Shown piece after piece: positions 8,217 through 17,665 of a DNA stretch of 64,000 nt (position 1 is the first letter of the stretch; every line of letters starts with the position of its first letter). The DNA comes from JAMQPK01 sp963761975. GTDB lineage: Bacteria; Acidobacteriota; Vicinamibacteria; Vicinamibacterales; JAMQPK01. The notes below the pieces were generated by a model. It saw only the letters and a program-made list of their open reading frames with translations. It searched no databases and had not been told where the DNA came from. The translations under genes were made by a program, and so were the position numbers. Location: positions 248,001 to 312,000 of the forward strand of contig CAVXIR010000006.1 in the NCBI GenBank assembly GCA_963761975.1, written 5' to 3'.

Positions 8217-9191
8217 CTACCGGTTTCTGTGCATCTCAAGTTGCGCCGCAATCAATCGATCCAGTACCTGCCTCGGCGTGCCGCACCCGCGTGTGGCGCG
8301 GCGATCGACGTAGTACGTCCTGAGCCGGTTGAGCGGCCCGACGTACGGCGATGCCGAGCGATAGTACCGCAGCGCCGTGTGCTGCCTCACGACCTCCACC
8401 GTGCGCAGGTAGTTCGCGGCGTCAACACGGAGCCGCTGCGGGCCGATCGCAGCCTTGAAGACGCCGACCAGGTTCCCTCCGTCCGACGAAACCCTCGTCT
8501 GCACGGGATCGAACCCGGCTTTCCGGCCGAGGTCCTCCAGCGTTGCGCGGCTGAAATTATAGAAGTGCGCGAAATGAAACCGATGGCCCGGCGAAATGCA
8601 CCGCGCCTCGACGTTGGGGACTTCGACGAGCAGGATGCCTCCAGCGACAATCCATCTGCGCAGCCGCACGAGGATCGCCGTCGGATCTTCTACATGCTCC
8701 AGCGCGTGGTACATAGTAATGACGTCGAAGCTTCGCGCGGAGAAATCGACGTCCTGCACGAAGCCGGTGACGACCGGCACCTCGAGCGTTTCGCGCGCGT
8801 GCAACGCGTACTGCTCATCCGGTTCGAGCCCCGAGGCATCGAACCCGAGCCGGCGAAGAACATAGACGACCTCTCCGCCACCGGCACCCGCGTCGAGGAT
8901 GCGATCGCCATCCTTGAGGAACGGCGCGAGATCGCGGTGACGGTTCAACGCACCGCGACCCGATCGTGCAACATGCCGTAGCGACGGCGTCGCGTGCCCT
9001 TTGTAGTCGAGCCGGTATTCGCGTGAGTAATAACGGCGGACGTCCGCCTCGCCGGGCCGCGGGTTCGACCACACGAGCCCGCACTTCCGGCAGATGGTCG
9101 TGCGCAGCGGACGCCCGTCGCGATCGCGGTTCCCAAGCACTTCGACATCGGACGAGCCGCACAGATTGCAGGGGATCGGACACTCACTCAC
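8217..9191 (-). CDS. methyltransferase with N-terminal zinc ribbon
   Basis: From GTG 9191 the protein is 324 residues. The N-terminus has two CxxC pairs (CNLCG and CRKCG, about residues 8-37), a zinc ribbon often found before Methyltransf_23-type domains in sugar- or polysaccharide-modifying enzymes. The SAM motif is RILDAGAGGGEVVYVLRRLG, with YHALEHVEDP as motif IV. The start overlaps the stop of the upstream GT-C glycosyltransferase by 8 bases, suggesting one transcript and a shared role in cell-envelope glycan or lipid modification. A longer open frame upstream lies within the glycosyltransferase gene and was not used. Confidence 0.85.
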   Translation of the reverse strand: MSECPIPCNLCGSSDVEVLGNRDRDGRPLRTTICRKCGLVWSNPRPGEADVRRYYSREYRLDYKGHATPSLRHVARSGRGALNRHRDLAPFLKDGDRILDAGAGGGEVVYVLRRLGFDASGLEPDEQYALHARETLEVPVVTGFVQDVDFSARSFDVITMYHALEHVEDPTAILVRLRRWIVAGGILLVEVPNVEARCISPGHRFHFAHFYNFSRATLEDLGRKAGFDPVQTRVSSDGGNLVGVFKAAIGPQRLRVDAANYLRTVEVVRQHTALRYYRSASPYVGPLNRLRTYYVDRRATRGCGTPRQVLDRLIAAQLEMHRNR

Positions 9192-10817
9192 GATTGGAAA
9201 CCAGGACGAACTGTGGAAGCTCGGAGCCCTCGAGAAAATTCCTGAGCTTGAGATCGAACATCGGCTGGCGCGCGAGCACATAGGTTTCGACCGGAAGGCG
9301 ATCCTTGACGCTCGTGTACTCGTCCTCTGTCATCACGAAGTACCACGTCGCTCGTCGAATGAAACACGGCGCGCAGATGATCGGGCACCACCACCTCCAT
9401 CACCGGCCGGTGGAGGTAGAACACCATGCTTGGAAGCGCGAACTTGTACCATCCCACGATGGCGCCGATGCTGGCTCGGGTGCGAATGACATCCGAAAAC
9501 GGCCGCACCGGCTTGTACCGCTCGAAATCGGGCAGCGAGCAGAGCACAACGCACCACACGATGATCACCAGGCTGCCGGCGAGCGTCACCACCGACGCGA
9601 GAAGCTGACGCCGGATGGACCAGACGAGCGCGACGGCGCCGCCCCCTGCCGCGACGGCACCAACAAACGTCGCGCCGGCAAGCGAATAGCGATTTCCCGT
9701 CGCAAACATCCAGATCAGCGCCGTACCTGCAGCAACCAGCAGCAACGCGGTCAGCGCGGAGGCCCACGTCACCGGCCGCATCACGGGATCGCCTTCGATC
9801 GCCCGTGCGAGCATCGCACCCACCAGCGCCGCCTCGGCGGCCACGATCGGCAGAACATAAAGGTCTTCTTTTGTGCCGGACAGCGAGAAGAAGACCACAA
9901 TCACGGCTATCCAGACGAGCAGCAGGCGCGCGACACGATTCCTGCGCTCGTCTCGAGCGGCCCACCAGAGGGCGAGTGGGATCATCAACGACCAGGGAAA
10001 CAGGTCGGCGAGCATCACCGGGAGATAGAACAGCAGGCCGCGCGATTGTTCGCCGACCGCCTCTGCGTAACGGCCGAGGTTCTCCCCGAATATGAACGCG
10101 CCGATGTACCTCCCATCCATGCTCACGGTAAAGAAAGTAGTACCACGGCACGACGATCGCAAGGCTGATGATCGCGCCGACGGGCACCATCATGCGCCGT
10201 AGATCGCCAAGGCGTTTCTGTGATGCGAGATAAAGAAAAAAGACCACCGCAGGCAGAAACACGGCGACCGGTCCCTTCGTGAGCACGCCGAAGCCCGCCG
10301 AGACGTACATGAGACAAAGATAGACACGCCGGCGGTCGGGGCGGCTCTCGGACAACGCAAAGAAGAGCAGCACGAGCCCGGTCCACATCGTGAGGTGGAT
10401 GTCGATGATGATGCGGCGTGCGAGCAACAGCACTCGCGGCGACGTCGCCAGGACGAGCGCGGCCAACAACCCGGCGAGCGTCCCGCCAAGCAGCCGGCCG
10501 AGCGCAAACGCGGTTGCGATGATGACGAGGCCGCCAATGGCAATCGGCAACCGCTCGCTCCACTCGGACACACCGAACAGGTGATAGGACGCCGCGACGT
10601 TCCAGTACGAGAGCACCGGCTTGTTCATCCGAAGCTGAAAGTTGAAGCTCGGCGTCACATAGTCGTCCGCCTCCATCATCTCGCGCGGCGTCTGCGCGTA
10701 GAACGCTTCGTTCGCGTCCCAGATAGACGACACGCCCAGGTTGACGAAGTACGGGATGATGGCGGCGGCGAGCAGAACAGCAAACAGCGTGTGCGTCGAG
10801 ATCTTGAAACCGATCAT
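9184..10817 (-). pseudogene. ArnT/PMT-type GT-C glycosyltransferase, two frameshifts
   Basis: From ATG 10817 the protein begins with a signal-anchor helix and the GT-C hallmark acidic loop (SSIWDANEAFYAQTPREMMEADD), then many hydrophobic helices, as in integral-membrane mannosyl- or aminoarabinose transferases that use polyprenyl-phosphate donors on the outer face of the inner membrane. The frame breaks at a CCC run (10113-10115), after which GRYIGAFIFGENLGRY continues in a second frame, and at an AAA run (9362-9364), after which RATWYFVMTEDEYTSV and FDLKLRNFLEG continue in a third to TGA 9184. Removing one base at each gives 543 residues. It overlaps the downstream methyltransferase start. 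Confidence 0.85.
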
Positions 10818-10864
10818 CCGGTGTTCAAAGTATCACGACACTTCTCAACCACAGAGATCACGGA

Positions 10865-11659
10865 TTAGCCGTTAGCAAGAGAGAAATGGTGCAGCGCGAT
10901 GCCGGTGGCCGTCGCGAGATTCAGTGACTCCACATCGGCGCTCATCGGAATTCGCGCGCAGGCATCGGCGAACGCTTCCGCCGCCGTCGACAGGCCAGGC
11001 CCTTCGCTTCCGACGAGCAGCGCCATTCGCCGATGTTTTGGGCACGACGACAGATCGACGGCGTGTGCTCTCGGTGTGAGGGCCACCAGTGAGAACCGAT
11101 ACGCCTTGACCGCGGCCAGATCGTCCGGCCAGTTGTTCAATCGAGCATACGGCGTACGCAACACGCTGCCCATCGAGGTTCGGATCGCTTTCCGGTATAA
11201 CGGGTCGCAGCATGACGGACTCAACAGCACGCGGGCGCCGAATGCCGCGGCGTTGCGGAACGCGCTGCCGACGTTGTCTGGGTCCGTCACACCCTCGAGG
11301 ATCAGCAGACGATCGCCGCCCTGGATGACGTCGGCGAACGGCCGATCCGCCGGCCGCTCGGCAAGCGCGAGGCACCCACGGTGGAGATTGAATCCCGTAA
11401 TCGATGCGAAATCGTCGGTGTCGCACACGTAGGCAGGGACATCCGCGGGCAGGGCCGAGAGCGACGGCTCCAAGGCGCGACGCGACGCCTCGTTGACCAA
11501 CACGGAAACGATCCGGTGCCCGCTCTCGAAGAGCCGCCCGACCACCAACCGGCCCTCGGCAACGAACAGATTCCGGCGCCGCAGCAGATCGCTATCGGAC
11601 ACGCGTCGATAGGCGTCGACCCGCGGATCGTCGAAGGTGTTGATCCGGATCGTTGCCAT
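10865..11659 (-). CDS. TrmH/SpoU family RNA 2'-O-methyltransferase
   Basis: From ATG 11659 the protein is 264 residues. The SPOUT signature blocks are all present: NVGSAFRNAAAFGA (motif 1), LLVGSEGPGLS (motif 2) and IPMSADVESLNLATATGIALHHF (motif 3), which form the knotted SAM-binding site. An N-terminal substrate-binding domain precedes them (RRRNLFVAEGRLVVGRLFES). It probably methylates a ribose in tRNA or rRNA; the target cannot be told. The frame is open further upstream but through a repeat region, so the internal Met was preferred. Confidence 0.88.
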   Translation of the reverse strand: MATIRINTFDDPRVDAYRRVSDSDLLRRRNLFVAEGRLVVGRLFESGHRIVSVLVNEASRRALEPSLSALPADVPAYVCDTDDFASITGFNLHRGCLALAERPADRPFADVIQGGDRLLILEGVTDPDNVGSAFRNAAAFGARVLLSPSCCDPLYRKAIRTSMGSVLRTPYARLNNWPDDLAAVKAYRFSLVALTPRAHAVDLSSCPKHRRMALLVGSEGPGLSTAAEAFADACARIPMSADVESLNLATATGIALHHFSLANG

Positions 11660-11776
11660 GTAGACATTCTGCCCCGTCTGGGTGTCGTATCCATTCGAGC
11701 CTGCGAATTTGCGCCCTGCCCGGCCTCGTGACGTTGTCCCCAACGAGCCTGCTGCACCGCCAAGGACATAACCGGA

Positions 11777-11880
11777 GGGTTCGTGGGGTTCGTGCAGTTC
11801 GTAGGTTCGTAGGTTCGTAGAGCCGGCACCCTGGGCACCCGAACGCACCCGACGCACCTACCGCACCTACGCACGCACCT
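11777..11880. repeat. GTTCGTAG octamer array and related CGCACCTA words
   Basis: 11777-11820 is made of GTTCGTAG/GTTCGTGG repeats of about 8 bp; 11831-11880 is made of CGCACCTA/CGCACCCGA words that resemble the reverse complement of the first arm. It lies in the 265-bp gap between the divergently transcribed SpoU-type gene (minus) and the VOC gene (plus). No promoter could be picked out in this gap. Confidence 0.6.
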
Positions 11881-11924
11881 TTCGCCTTTCAGTGCGTCGC
11901 GGCAAGCGAATGTAGACTTCGGTC

Positions 11925-12416
11925 ATGGAGAACTACCGCATCCCCGCAGGCGCCGGCATCGGCCATGTCCACTTGAAGGTCTCCGACATCGATCGCGCGC
12001 TCGGGTTCTATAGAGACGTGCTCGGATTCGACCAGATCATGCGTCTCGGCGATCACGCCGCCTTCGTATCGGCTGGTGGCTACCACCATCACATCGGTCT
12101 CAACACATGGCAGAGCCGGCGCGGGTCTCCTCCGCCACCGCATCACACGGGTCTCTATCACTTCGCCATCCGCTTCCCCACACGGCGCGACCTCGCAAGC
12201 GCCGTGCGCCGCGTCATCAGCGCAGGTGTGCCGATCCAGGGCGTCGCGGACCATGGGGTGAGCGAGTCGATTTATCTCGCAGACCTCGACGGCAACGGCA
12301 TCGAGCTGACGCGTGATCGTCCCGAGCCGGAATGGCCCCGCGACGCAGACGGCAACATCGCGATGCACATGGCCGACCCGCTCGATCTGCAAGCGCTGCT
12401 GCACGAGGCACAATAG
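11925..12416 (+). CDS. VOC-family (glyoxalase/extradiol dioxygenase-like) protein
   Basis: 163 residues with one vicinal-oxygen-chelate module: GIGHVHLKVSDIDRALGFYRDVLGF (first beta-alpha unit with a metal-ligand His), the HTGLYHFAIRFP unit with a second His, and IYLADLDGNGIELTRDRP with the C-terminal Glu ligand. CatE-like proteins of this size act on small aromatic or dicarbonyl substrates; which one is unknown. It is 42 bp upstream of the fructokinase gene and may be cotranscribed. Confidence 0.85.
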   Translation: MENYRIPAGAGIGHVHLKVSDIDRALGFYRDVLGFDQIMRLGDHAAFVSAGGYHHHIGLNTWQSRRGSPPPPHHTGLYHFAIRFPTRRDLASAVRRVISAGVPIQGVADHGVSESIYLADLDGNGIELTRDRPEPEWPRDADGNIAMHMADPLDLQALLHEAQ

Positions 12417-12458
12417 AAACGGCGCCACCAAGAACCCGGAACTAGTGAGACGAGCAGC

Positions 12459-13349
12459 ATGCGGATCGGGATCGACGTGGGTGGAACGAAAATCGAAGCG
12501 ATTGCGCTGGACGGCGCGCGCGAGCTGCTGCGCCGGCGCATTACCACACCTCGCGGTGATTACGATCGGACCATACGCGCAGTGTGCGATCTCGTCGCGG
12601 CAATCGAATCCGACCTCGGCCGATCGGGAACAATTGGCATCGGCATCCCCGGCGCAATTTCCGCAGCAACCGGGCTGGTGAAAAACGCGAACTCGACCTG
12701 GCTGATCGGGCGTCCGCTCGATCGCGATCTCGAACACGCGCTCGGAAGGTCCGTGCGCGTGATGAACGACGCGAACTGTTTTGCGCTGTCTGAGGCGATC
12801 GACGGCGCCGGCCGCGAAGCGCACACGGTGTTCGGGGTGATCCTCGGCACAGGAACGGGCGGCGGTGTCGTCGTGAACGGGCGCGTGCTCGAAGGACGCA
12901 ACCGGATTGCCGGCGAGTGGGGACACAATCCGTTGCCGTGGCCACAGGACGGCGAACGGCCGGGCCCGGCTTGCTACTGCGGCCAGACAGGGTGCATCGA
13001 GACTTTTCTCTCGGGTCCGGCACTCTCCGCGAGCTACCAGACGATCGCTGGCCGCATCCTCGACGCGAAAGACGTCGCGAAGCTCGCAGACGATGGCGAA
13101 CCCGCCGCCGTGCGCGCAATGGAGCTGTACGAAGGGCGTCTGGCGCGCGCGCTCGCGAGTATCATCAATATGCTCGATCCGGACGTCATCGTGCTTGGCG
13201 GCGGGCTGTCGAACATCGGCCGACTGTACAGCCGCGTGCCGGTCCTCTGGGGACCTTTCGTTTTTTCCGATTCGTCCGATACACCTCTTGTGGCCGCTCG
13301 TCACGGAGATTCCAGCGGCGTGCGAGGCGCCGCCTGGTTGTGGCCCTAG
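12459..13349 (+). CDS. mak: ROK-family fructokinase
   Basis: 296 residues that follow the Mak fructokinase family nearly block for block: MRIGIDVGGTKIEAIAL (phosphate loop), GIPGAISAATGLVKNANSTWL, catalytic Asp in NDANCFALSEA, GTGTGGGVVVNG, the ROK zinc site GEWGHNPLPW with CYCGQTGCIETF, and HGDSSGVRGAAWLW at the C-terminus. It phosphorylates fructose with ATP in the cytosol, feeding it into glycolysis. No sugar transporter is adjacent. Confidence 0.92.
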   Translation: MRIGIDVGGTKIEAIALDGARELLRRRITTPRGDYDRTIRAVCDLVAAIESDLGRSGTIGIGIPGAISAATGLVKNANSTWLIGRPLDRDLEHALGRSVRVMNDANCFALSEAIDGAGREAHTVFGVILGTGTGGGVVVNGRVLEGRNRIAGEWGHNPLPWPQDGERPGPACYCGQTGCIETFLSGPALSASYQTIAGRILDAKDVAKLADDGEPAAVRAMELYEGRLARALASIINMLDPDVIVLGGGLSNIGRLYSRVPVLWGPFVFSDSSDTPLVAARHGDSSGVRGAAWLWP

Positions 13350-13362
13350 GAGACAACTTCGC

Positions 13363-13447
13363 TGTTCGTTTACCGTTAACGGTTTACCGTTTGCCATCTG
13401 ATGTGCTCTACGGTGAACGGTCTACGGTGAACGGTAAACGGTCAACG
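13363..13447. repeat. ACGGTGA/ACCGTTT heptamer array with inverted arms
   Basis: The left arm (13363-13394) is TTTACCG/TTAACGG words and the right arm (13408-13447) is ACGGTGA, ACGGTCT, ACGGTAA and ACGGTCA heptamers; the arms are complementary. It fills the gap between mak and the DUF3617 gene, ending just before the AAGGAG ribosome-binding site at 13451. The same family recurs at 16399-16468. Confidence 0.8.
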
Positions 13448-13461
13448 ATAAAGGAGACTCA

Positions 13462-13887
13462 ATGAAGGCTCGATTCAGCTCGATCGCATTGCTCACTCTG
13501 GCACTCTCGTGGACCGCGCTCGCCCAACAATCTCCCATGCGCCCCGGCAACTGGGAAGTGATCATGAAAATGAGCATGCCCGGCATGGAAATGCCGCCCA
13601 TGAAGCAGGCCCAGTGCATCACGCAGGAAATGCTGAAGGATCCGCAGTCGGCGATTCCGAAGGGACCGGGGCAGGGCGAGAATGATTGCAAGATGAGCGA
13701 CTACAAGATGTCGGGCAGCACCGTGAGCTACAAGATGATTTGCACGAAGCCGCAACCGATGACGATGGTTGGCGAGATGAAATACAGCGGCACCGACGCG
13801 TACGTGGGAACCGTTCAGATGGATATGAGCGGTCAGAAGGTCTCGATGAGCATGGACGCGAAGCGACTTGGGGATTGCGCGAAATAG
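13462..13887 (+). CDS. exported DUF3617-domain protein
   Basis: 141 residues with a signal peptide (MKARFSSIALLTLALSWTALAQ). RPGNWEVIMKMSMPGMEMPPMKQAQCI followed by ENDCKMSDYKMSGSTVSYKMIC is the DUF3617 pattern, a small periplasmic domain of unknown role found in Proteobacteria and Acidobacteriota. It is rich in Met and has four Cys after the signal, which would fit disulfides or metal contact, but that is inference. It has a good AAGGAG ribosome-binding site and is followed by a hairpin at 13909-13926. Confidence 0.85.
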   Translation: MKARFSSIALLTLALSWTALAQQSPMRPGNWEVIMKMSMPGMEMPPMKQAQCITQEMLKDPQSAIPKGPGQGENDCKMSDYKMSGSTVSYKMICTKPQPMTMVGEMKYSGTDAYVGTVQMDMSGQKVSMSMDAKRLGDCAK

Positions 13888-13908
13888 CCACGCACCCAGA
13901 GACATGAA

Positions 13909-13926
13909 ATCTCACGACCGTGAGAT
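13909..13926 (+). terminator. hairpin downstream of the DUF3617 gene
   Basis: ATCTCACG (13909-13916) pairs with CGTGAGAT (13919-13926), followed by CTTCTGATT. It is a short, possibly rho-independent terminator with a weak T-tract. The rest of 13888-14120 holds no visible gene. Confidence 0.4.
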
Positions 13927-14120
13927 CTTCTGATTGACGCGGCGCGATCGATCCGTCGCGCCGCGATCCGCCTGCCATCCGCCTCCGACACCTGCCGGCT
14001 CCGGGTATGCCCGAACCGGCGCCGAGCCGCAAATTTGTAGGGGCTTGCGTTCGTTGTTCAAACGCGAAGTAGAATGGTTTTACATTCAGCGTAAACAACT
14101 GAGGGTCAGCCGAGAGCACC

Positions 14121-16394
14121 GTGTTCGACTCGCTGTTTGCATTTTTCTTCAAGTATTCGCCCTATGTCTTCCAGCAGGGTGAACTGCGTCTGGCGTTCGG
14201 GTCGCCGATCTATATCGCGGCCGGCCTGGCGGCGGTGGCGGCGCTCGCCGCCGTCCTGACGTACCGGAGCGCGCCCGGTGATGCGAGCTGGATCGACCGA
14301 ACGGTCCTGACCGGACTACGGTTGTGTCTGGTGGGCCTCGTTCTCTTCTGCCTTTTCCGCCCTGTTCTCATCCTTCGCGCCGCAGTGCCGCAGCAGAACT
14401 TTCTCGGCATCCTGCTGGACGACTCGCGCAGCATGCGTGTGGCCGACCACGACGGCAAACCGCGGGGGGAGTTCGTCACCTCGGCGTTCTCGCCCGAAAG
14501 CCCGGTCATGAAGGCGCTTTCGAGCCGCTACGCCGTGCGCGTCTTCCGCTTCGCCTCGTCTACAGATCGCGTCAGCGCCGCGCGCGACCTGTCGTTCGAC
14601 GGCACTCAGACGAAACTTGGAGACGCGCTGCAGCGCGCGAAAGACGAGTTCACGGGCCTGCCGCTGGCTGGCCTCGTCATGGTGACCGACGGCGCCGACA
14701 CGGAAGAGTCGTCTATCCAGGAGTCGCTGCTCGGCTTGCGGGCGAGCCAGGTGCCGGTGTTCACGGTCGGCGTCGGTCGCGAGACGCTGGGACGCGACAT
14801 CCAGATCAGCCGCATCAGCACGCCCCGGCAGGTGCTGAAAGGGACGAACCTGTCTGTGGACGTCATCGTGTCGCAGAACGGTTTCCGCGGCACCACGGTA
14901 CCGCTCAACGTCGAGGACTCTGGACGCATCCTGAGCACTCAGGAGGTCGCGCTCACGAACGACGGAGAACCCACGACCGTAAAAGTGCACTTCACCGCGA
15001 ACGAGGCTGGTGCGCGCACGATTCGATTCCGCATTCCGCAGCAGCAAGGCGAAGAGATTTCTCAGAACAACGCCCGCGAAGTCCTGCTCGACGTTCAGGA
15101 CCGCAAGGAGAAGATTCTCTTCTTCGACGGCGAGCCGCACTTCGAGGTCAAATTCATCCGTCGTGCCGTTGCCGATGATCCCAATCTCCAGCTCGTCGTG
15201 CTGCAGCGCACCACCGACACCAAGTTCTTCCGCATGGCGGTCGACAGCGCGGACGAGCTCGCGGCGGGCTTTCCGAAGACGCGCGACGAGTTGTTTTCTT
15301 ACCGCGGGCTGATTCTCGGCAGCATCGAAGCAAACGCCTTTACCGGCGACCAGCTCCGCATGATTGCCGATTTCGCCGATCGGCGCGGAGGCGGGTTGAT
15401 GATGATCGGCGGCCGGCGCTCGTTTGCGGAGGGCGGCTATGCCGGCACCCCCGTGGCCGACGCGCTGCCGGTCGTGCTCGAGTCCAAGCAGCCCGACACG
15501 ACAACGCGCATGCAGGTGACGCCGACGCGCCCCGGGCAATCCCACGCGGTCACGCAGATCGAAAAGACCGAGCAGGACTCCGTGAAGCGCTGGGGCTCGC
15601 TGCCGCCGGTTATCAGCGTGAATCCGATTCGCCAGGTCAAGCCCGGCGCGACGACGCTGCTGCGCGGCGTCGACGAGAATGGCCGCGAGTCGATTGCGCT
15701 CGCCTATCAGCGCTACGGCCGGGGCAAGACGCTCGCCTTTCCGATTTACGACTCGTGGACCTGGCAGATGGATGCGAAGATCGCGGTCGAAGACATGACG
15801 CACGAGACCTACTGGCGCCAGCTGATGCGCTGGCTCGTGGACGGCGTCCCCAATCAGGTTGAGCTGACGAGCTCGCCCGATCAGGTCGAAGCGGGAGAAG
15901 AAGTCACGCTCATCACCGAGGTGTCGGACGCGGGATTCCTCGAAGTGAACGACGCCGCCGTCAGCGCTCACATAACCGGACCGAAAGGCGCCGTGATCGA
16001 CGTGCCGCTGCAGTGGACCGGCGAGCGGAATGGCGAGTACCGCGGCACATTCACGCCGGCCGAGAACGGTGCGTACGAGACACGCGTCGAGGCGTCGCGT
16101 GCGGGCGCGACGCTCGGCACCAGCGTCGGGCACGTCCGCGTGGCGCCGAGCGACAGTGAATATTTCGACGCCGCAATGCGCGCGCCGCTGCTGCGCCGCA
16201 TCTCGGAAGAGACCGGCGGCGTCTATTACACGCCGCAAACCGTGTCCGCTATCGCCGATGACGTCAAGTACACGGGCCGCGGTATGACGACGGTGGAAGA
16301 GCGCGACTTGTGGGACATGCCGATCGTGTTGTGTCTCCTGCTCGGGGTCATGATGGCCGAGTGGAGCTATCGCCGGGTGAGGCATTTGGCATAG
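14121..16394 (+). CDS. membrane VWA protein with glutamine amidotransferase-like domain
   Basis: 757 residues from GTG 14121. Two membrane segments (about 28-48 and 63-85) lead into a von Willebrand A domain with an intact MIDAS motif D100-x-S102-x-S104 (LLDDSRSM) and VMVTDGADT. A Rossmann-like class I glutamine amidotransferase fold follows (ILGSIEANAFTGDQL, RRGGGLMMIGGRRSFAEGGY), without an obvious catalytic Cys, then Ig-like strands and a last membrane helix (PIVLCLLLGVMMAEW). Proteins of this layout accompany MoxR ATPases and DUF58/BatA proteins and are thought to help assemble or fold envelope proteins. It opens the plus-strand MoxR cluster. Confidence 0.85.
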   Translation: MFDSLFAFFFKYSPYVFQQGELRLAFGSPIYIAAGLAAVAALAAVLTYRSAPGDASWIDRTVLTGLRLCLVGLVLFCLFRPVLILRAAVPQQNFLGILLDDSRSMRVADHDGKPRGEFVTSAFSPESPVMKALSSRYAVRVFRFASSTDRVSAARDLSFDGTQTKLGDALQRAKDEFTGLPLAGLVMVTDGADTEESSIQESLLGLRASQVPVFTVGVGRETLGRDIQISRISTPRQVLKGTNLSVDVIVSQNGFRGTTVPLNVEDSGRILSTQEVALTNDGEPTTVKVHFTANEAGARTIRFRIPQQQGEEISQNNAREVLLDVQDRKEKILFFDGEPHFEVKFIRRAVADDPNLQLVVLQRTTDTKFFRMAVDSADELAAGFPKTRDELFSYRGLILGSIEANAFTGDQLRMIADFADRRGGGLMMIGGRRSFAEGGYAGTPVADALPVVLESKQPDTTTRMQVTPTRPGQSHAVTQIEKTEQDSVKRWGSLPPVISVNPIRQVKPGATTLLRGVDENGRESIALAYQRYGRGKTLAFPIYDSWTWQMDAKIAVEDMTHETYWRQLMRWLVDGVPNQVELTSSPDQVEAGEEVTLITEVSDAGFLEVNDAAVSAHITGPKGAVIDVPLQWTGERNGEYRGTFTPAENGAYETRVEASRAGATLGTSVGHVRVAPSDSEYFDAAMRAPLLRRISEETGGVYYTPQTVSAIADDVKYTGRGMTTVEERDLWDMPIVLCLLLGVMMAEWSYRRVRHLA

Positions 16395-16398
16395 CGGC

Positions 16399-16468
16399 GT
16401 TGACCGTTCACCGTTTGCCGTTCACCGTTCGTTATCAGACCGCAAACCGTGAACGCTAACGGTAAACG
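16399..16468. repeat. ACCGTTC/ACGGTAA heptamer array
   Basis: The left arm (16399-16431) has GTTCACC/GTTTGCC words and the right arm (16446-16468) ACCGTGA, ACGCTAA and ACGGTAA words, complementary to the left. It lies between the VWA gene and moxR and belongs to the same word family as 13363-13447. Confidence 0.75.
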
Positions 16469-16503
16469 ACTGCGAAGTCAGCGGAGAGTTCGAAGGAGGA
16501 TTC

Positions 16504-17529
16504 GTGGCGCAGATCGAACAGGACATGCAGCAGGATGATGTCGCCCTCGCCGACCGGATGAAATACGGCCGTCAGCGCATCATCGAGGAGTTGAAGAAGC
16601 TCATCATCGGCCAGGACGAGGTCGTCAATCAGGTGCTGCTGACGCTGTTTGTCGGCGGTAACAGCCTGATCGTGGGGGTGCCCGGCCTCGCCAAGACGCT
16701 GCTCATCCATTCGATGGCTCGCGTGCTCGACCTGAAGTTCAACCGCATCCAGTTCACGCCCGACCTCATGCCGTCGGATATCACCGGCACCGACATCATT
16801 CAGGAGGATCCCGCGACGGGACGCCGCCAGATGGTCTTCGCGCCGGGTCCAATTTTCGCGAACATCGTACTCGCCGACGAAATCAACCGCACGCCGCCGA
16901 AAACGCAGTCGGCGCTGCTCGAAGCGATGCAGGAACATCGCGTCACGGTGCAGGGTCGCACCTACACGCTCGACGAGCCGTTCTACGTGTTCGCGACGCA
17001 GAACCCGATCGAGCTGGAGGGCACGTATCCGCTTCCCGAAGCGCAGCTCGACCGCTTCATGTTCCACATCGTCATCGAGCATCCTCCCGAAGACGAGGAA
17101 TACGAGGTCGTGAGAACGACAACGGCCATTTTGAATCCGCAGTTCGAGCGTCCGGTGACGGGCGCCGATCTGGTGGCGTTCCAGCGGCTCGTGCGCCGCG
17201 TGCCGGTAGCCGAGTCCGTGATGCGCTATGCGCTCGAGCTGGCGCGAACCACGCGTCCGAAGTCGAAGCAGGCGCCCGAGGTGATCAAGAAATGGGTGGC
17301 GTTCGGCGCCAGCGTGCGCGCGGCGCAGTACCTGGTGCTTGGCGCCAAGGCGCGGGCACTCACGAGCGGGCGCTATCACGTCAGCTTCGATGACATCCGT
17401 GCCCTGTCGCATCCCGTCTTGCGGCATCGCGTGTTGACGAACTTCCACGCCGAGTCGGAAGGCATCACGAGCGATTCGATCATCGATCAATTGCTCGAAG
17501 CCGTACCCACGCCGCGATCGGGAATGTAG
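16504..17529 (+). CDS. moxR: MoxR-family AAA+ ATPase
   Basis: 341 residues from GTG 16504, with AAGGAGG at 16493-16499. Walker A is GVPGLAKT, Walker B VLADEINRTPPKTQSALLEAMQE, the sensor is FATQNPIELEGTYPLPEAQLDRF, and the lid has the usual C-terminal helices. MoxR ATPases act as chaperone-like motors that insert metal cofactors or mature protein complexes together with VWA-domain partners. The flanking VWA, DUF58 and BatA-like genes fit this partnership. Confidence 0.92.
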   Translation: MAQIEQDMQQDDVALADRMKYGRQRIIEELKKLIIGQDEVVNQVLLTLFVGGNSLIVGVPGLAKTLLIHSMARVLDLKFNRIQFTPDLMPSDITGTDIIQEDPATGRRQMVFAPGPIFANIVLADEINRTPPKTQSALLEAMQEHRVTVQGRTYTLDEPFYVFATQNPIELEGTYPLPEAQLDRFMFHIVIEHPPEDEEYEVVRTTTAILNPQFERPVTGADLVAFQRLVRRVPVAESVMRYALELARTTRPKSKQAPEVIKKWVAFGASVRAAQYLVLGAKARALTSGRYHVSFDDIRALSHPVLRHRVLTNFHAESEGITSDSIIDQLLEAVPTPRSGM

Positions 17530-17553
17530 CCGGGTCTAGAAAGCAAGACCCGG
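17530..17553 (+). terminator. hairpin directly after moxR
   Basis: CCGGGTCT (17530-17537) pairs perfectly with AGACCCGG (17546-17553), starting at the base after the moxR stop. No T-run follows, so it may be an attenuator or mRNA-end stabiliser rather than a full terminator. Confidence 0.45.
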
Positions 17554-17665
17554 CCTACGCATGACAGCCTGACGTATCGTATGTGGTACGCAGGGTCCTT
17601 TGGACCCCGTTGTCGGGCAAGCAGATAAACGAAGGTATCAAGATCCGGAGCGTAAGCGACGGCAG

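Noticed and set aside
11889..13397. Antisense frame of 502 codons over the VOC and mak genes
   Set aside because: Shadow frame; the plus strand has two well-defined enzymes.
14316..16385. Antisense frame of 689 codons over the VWA protein gene
   Set aside because: Low-complexity Arg/His-rich shadow of a high-GC gene; the plus-strand protein has clear domains.
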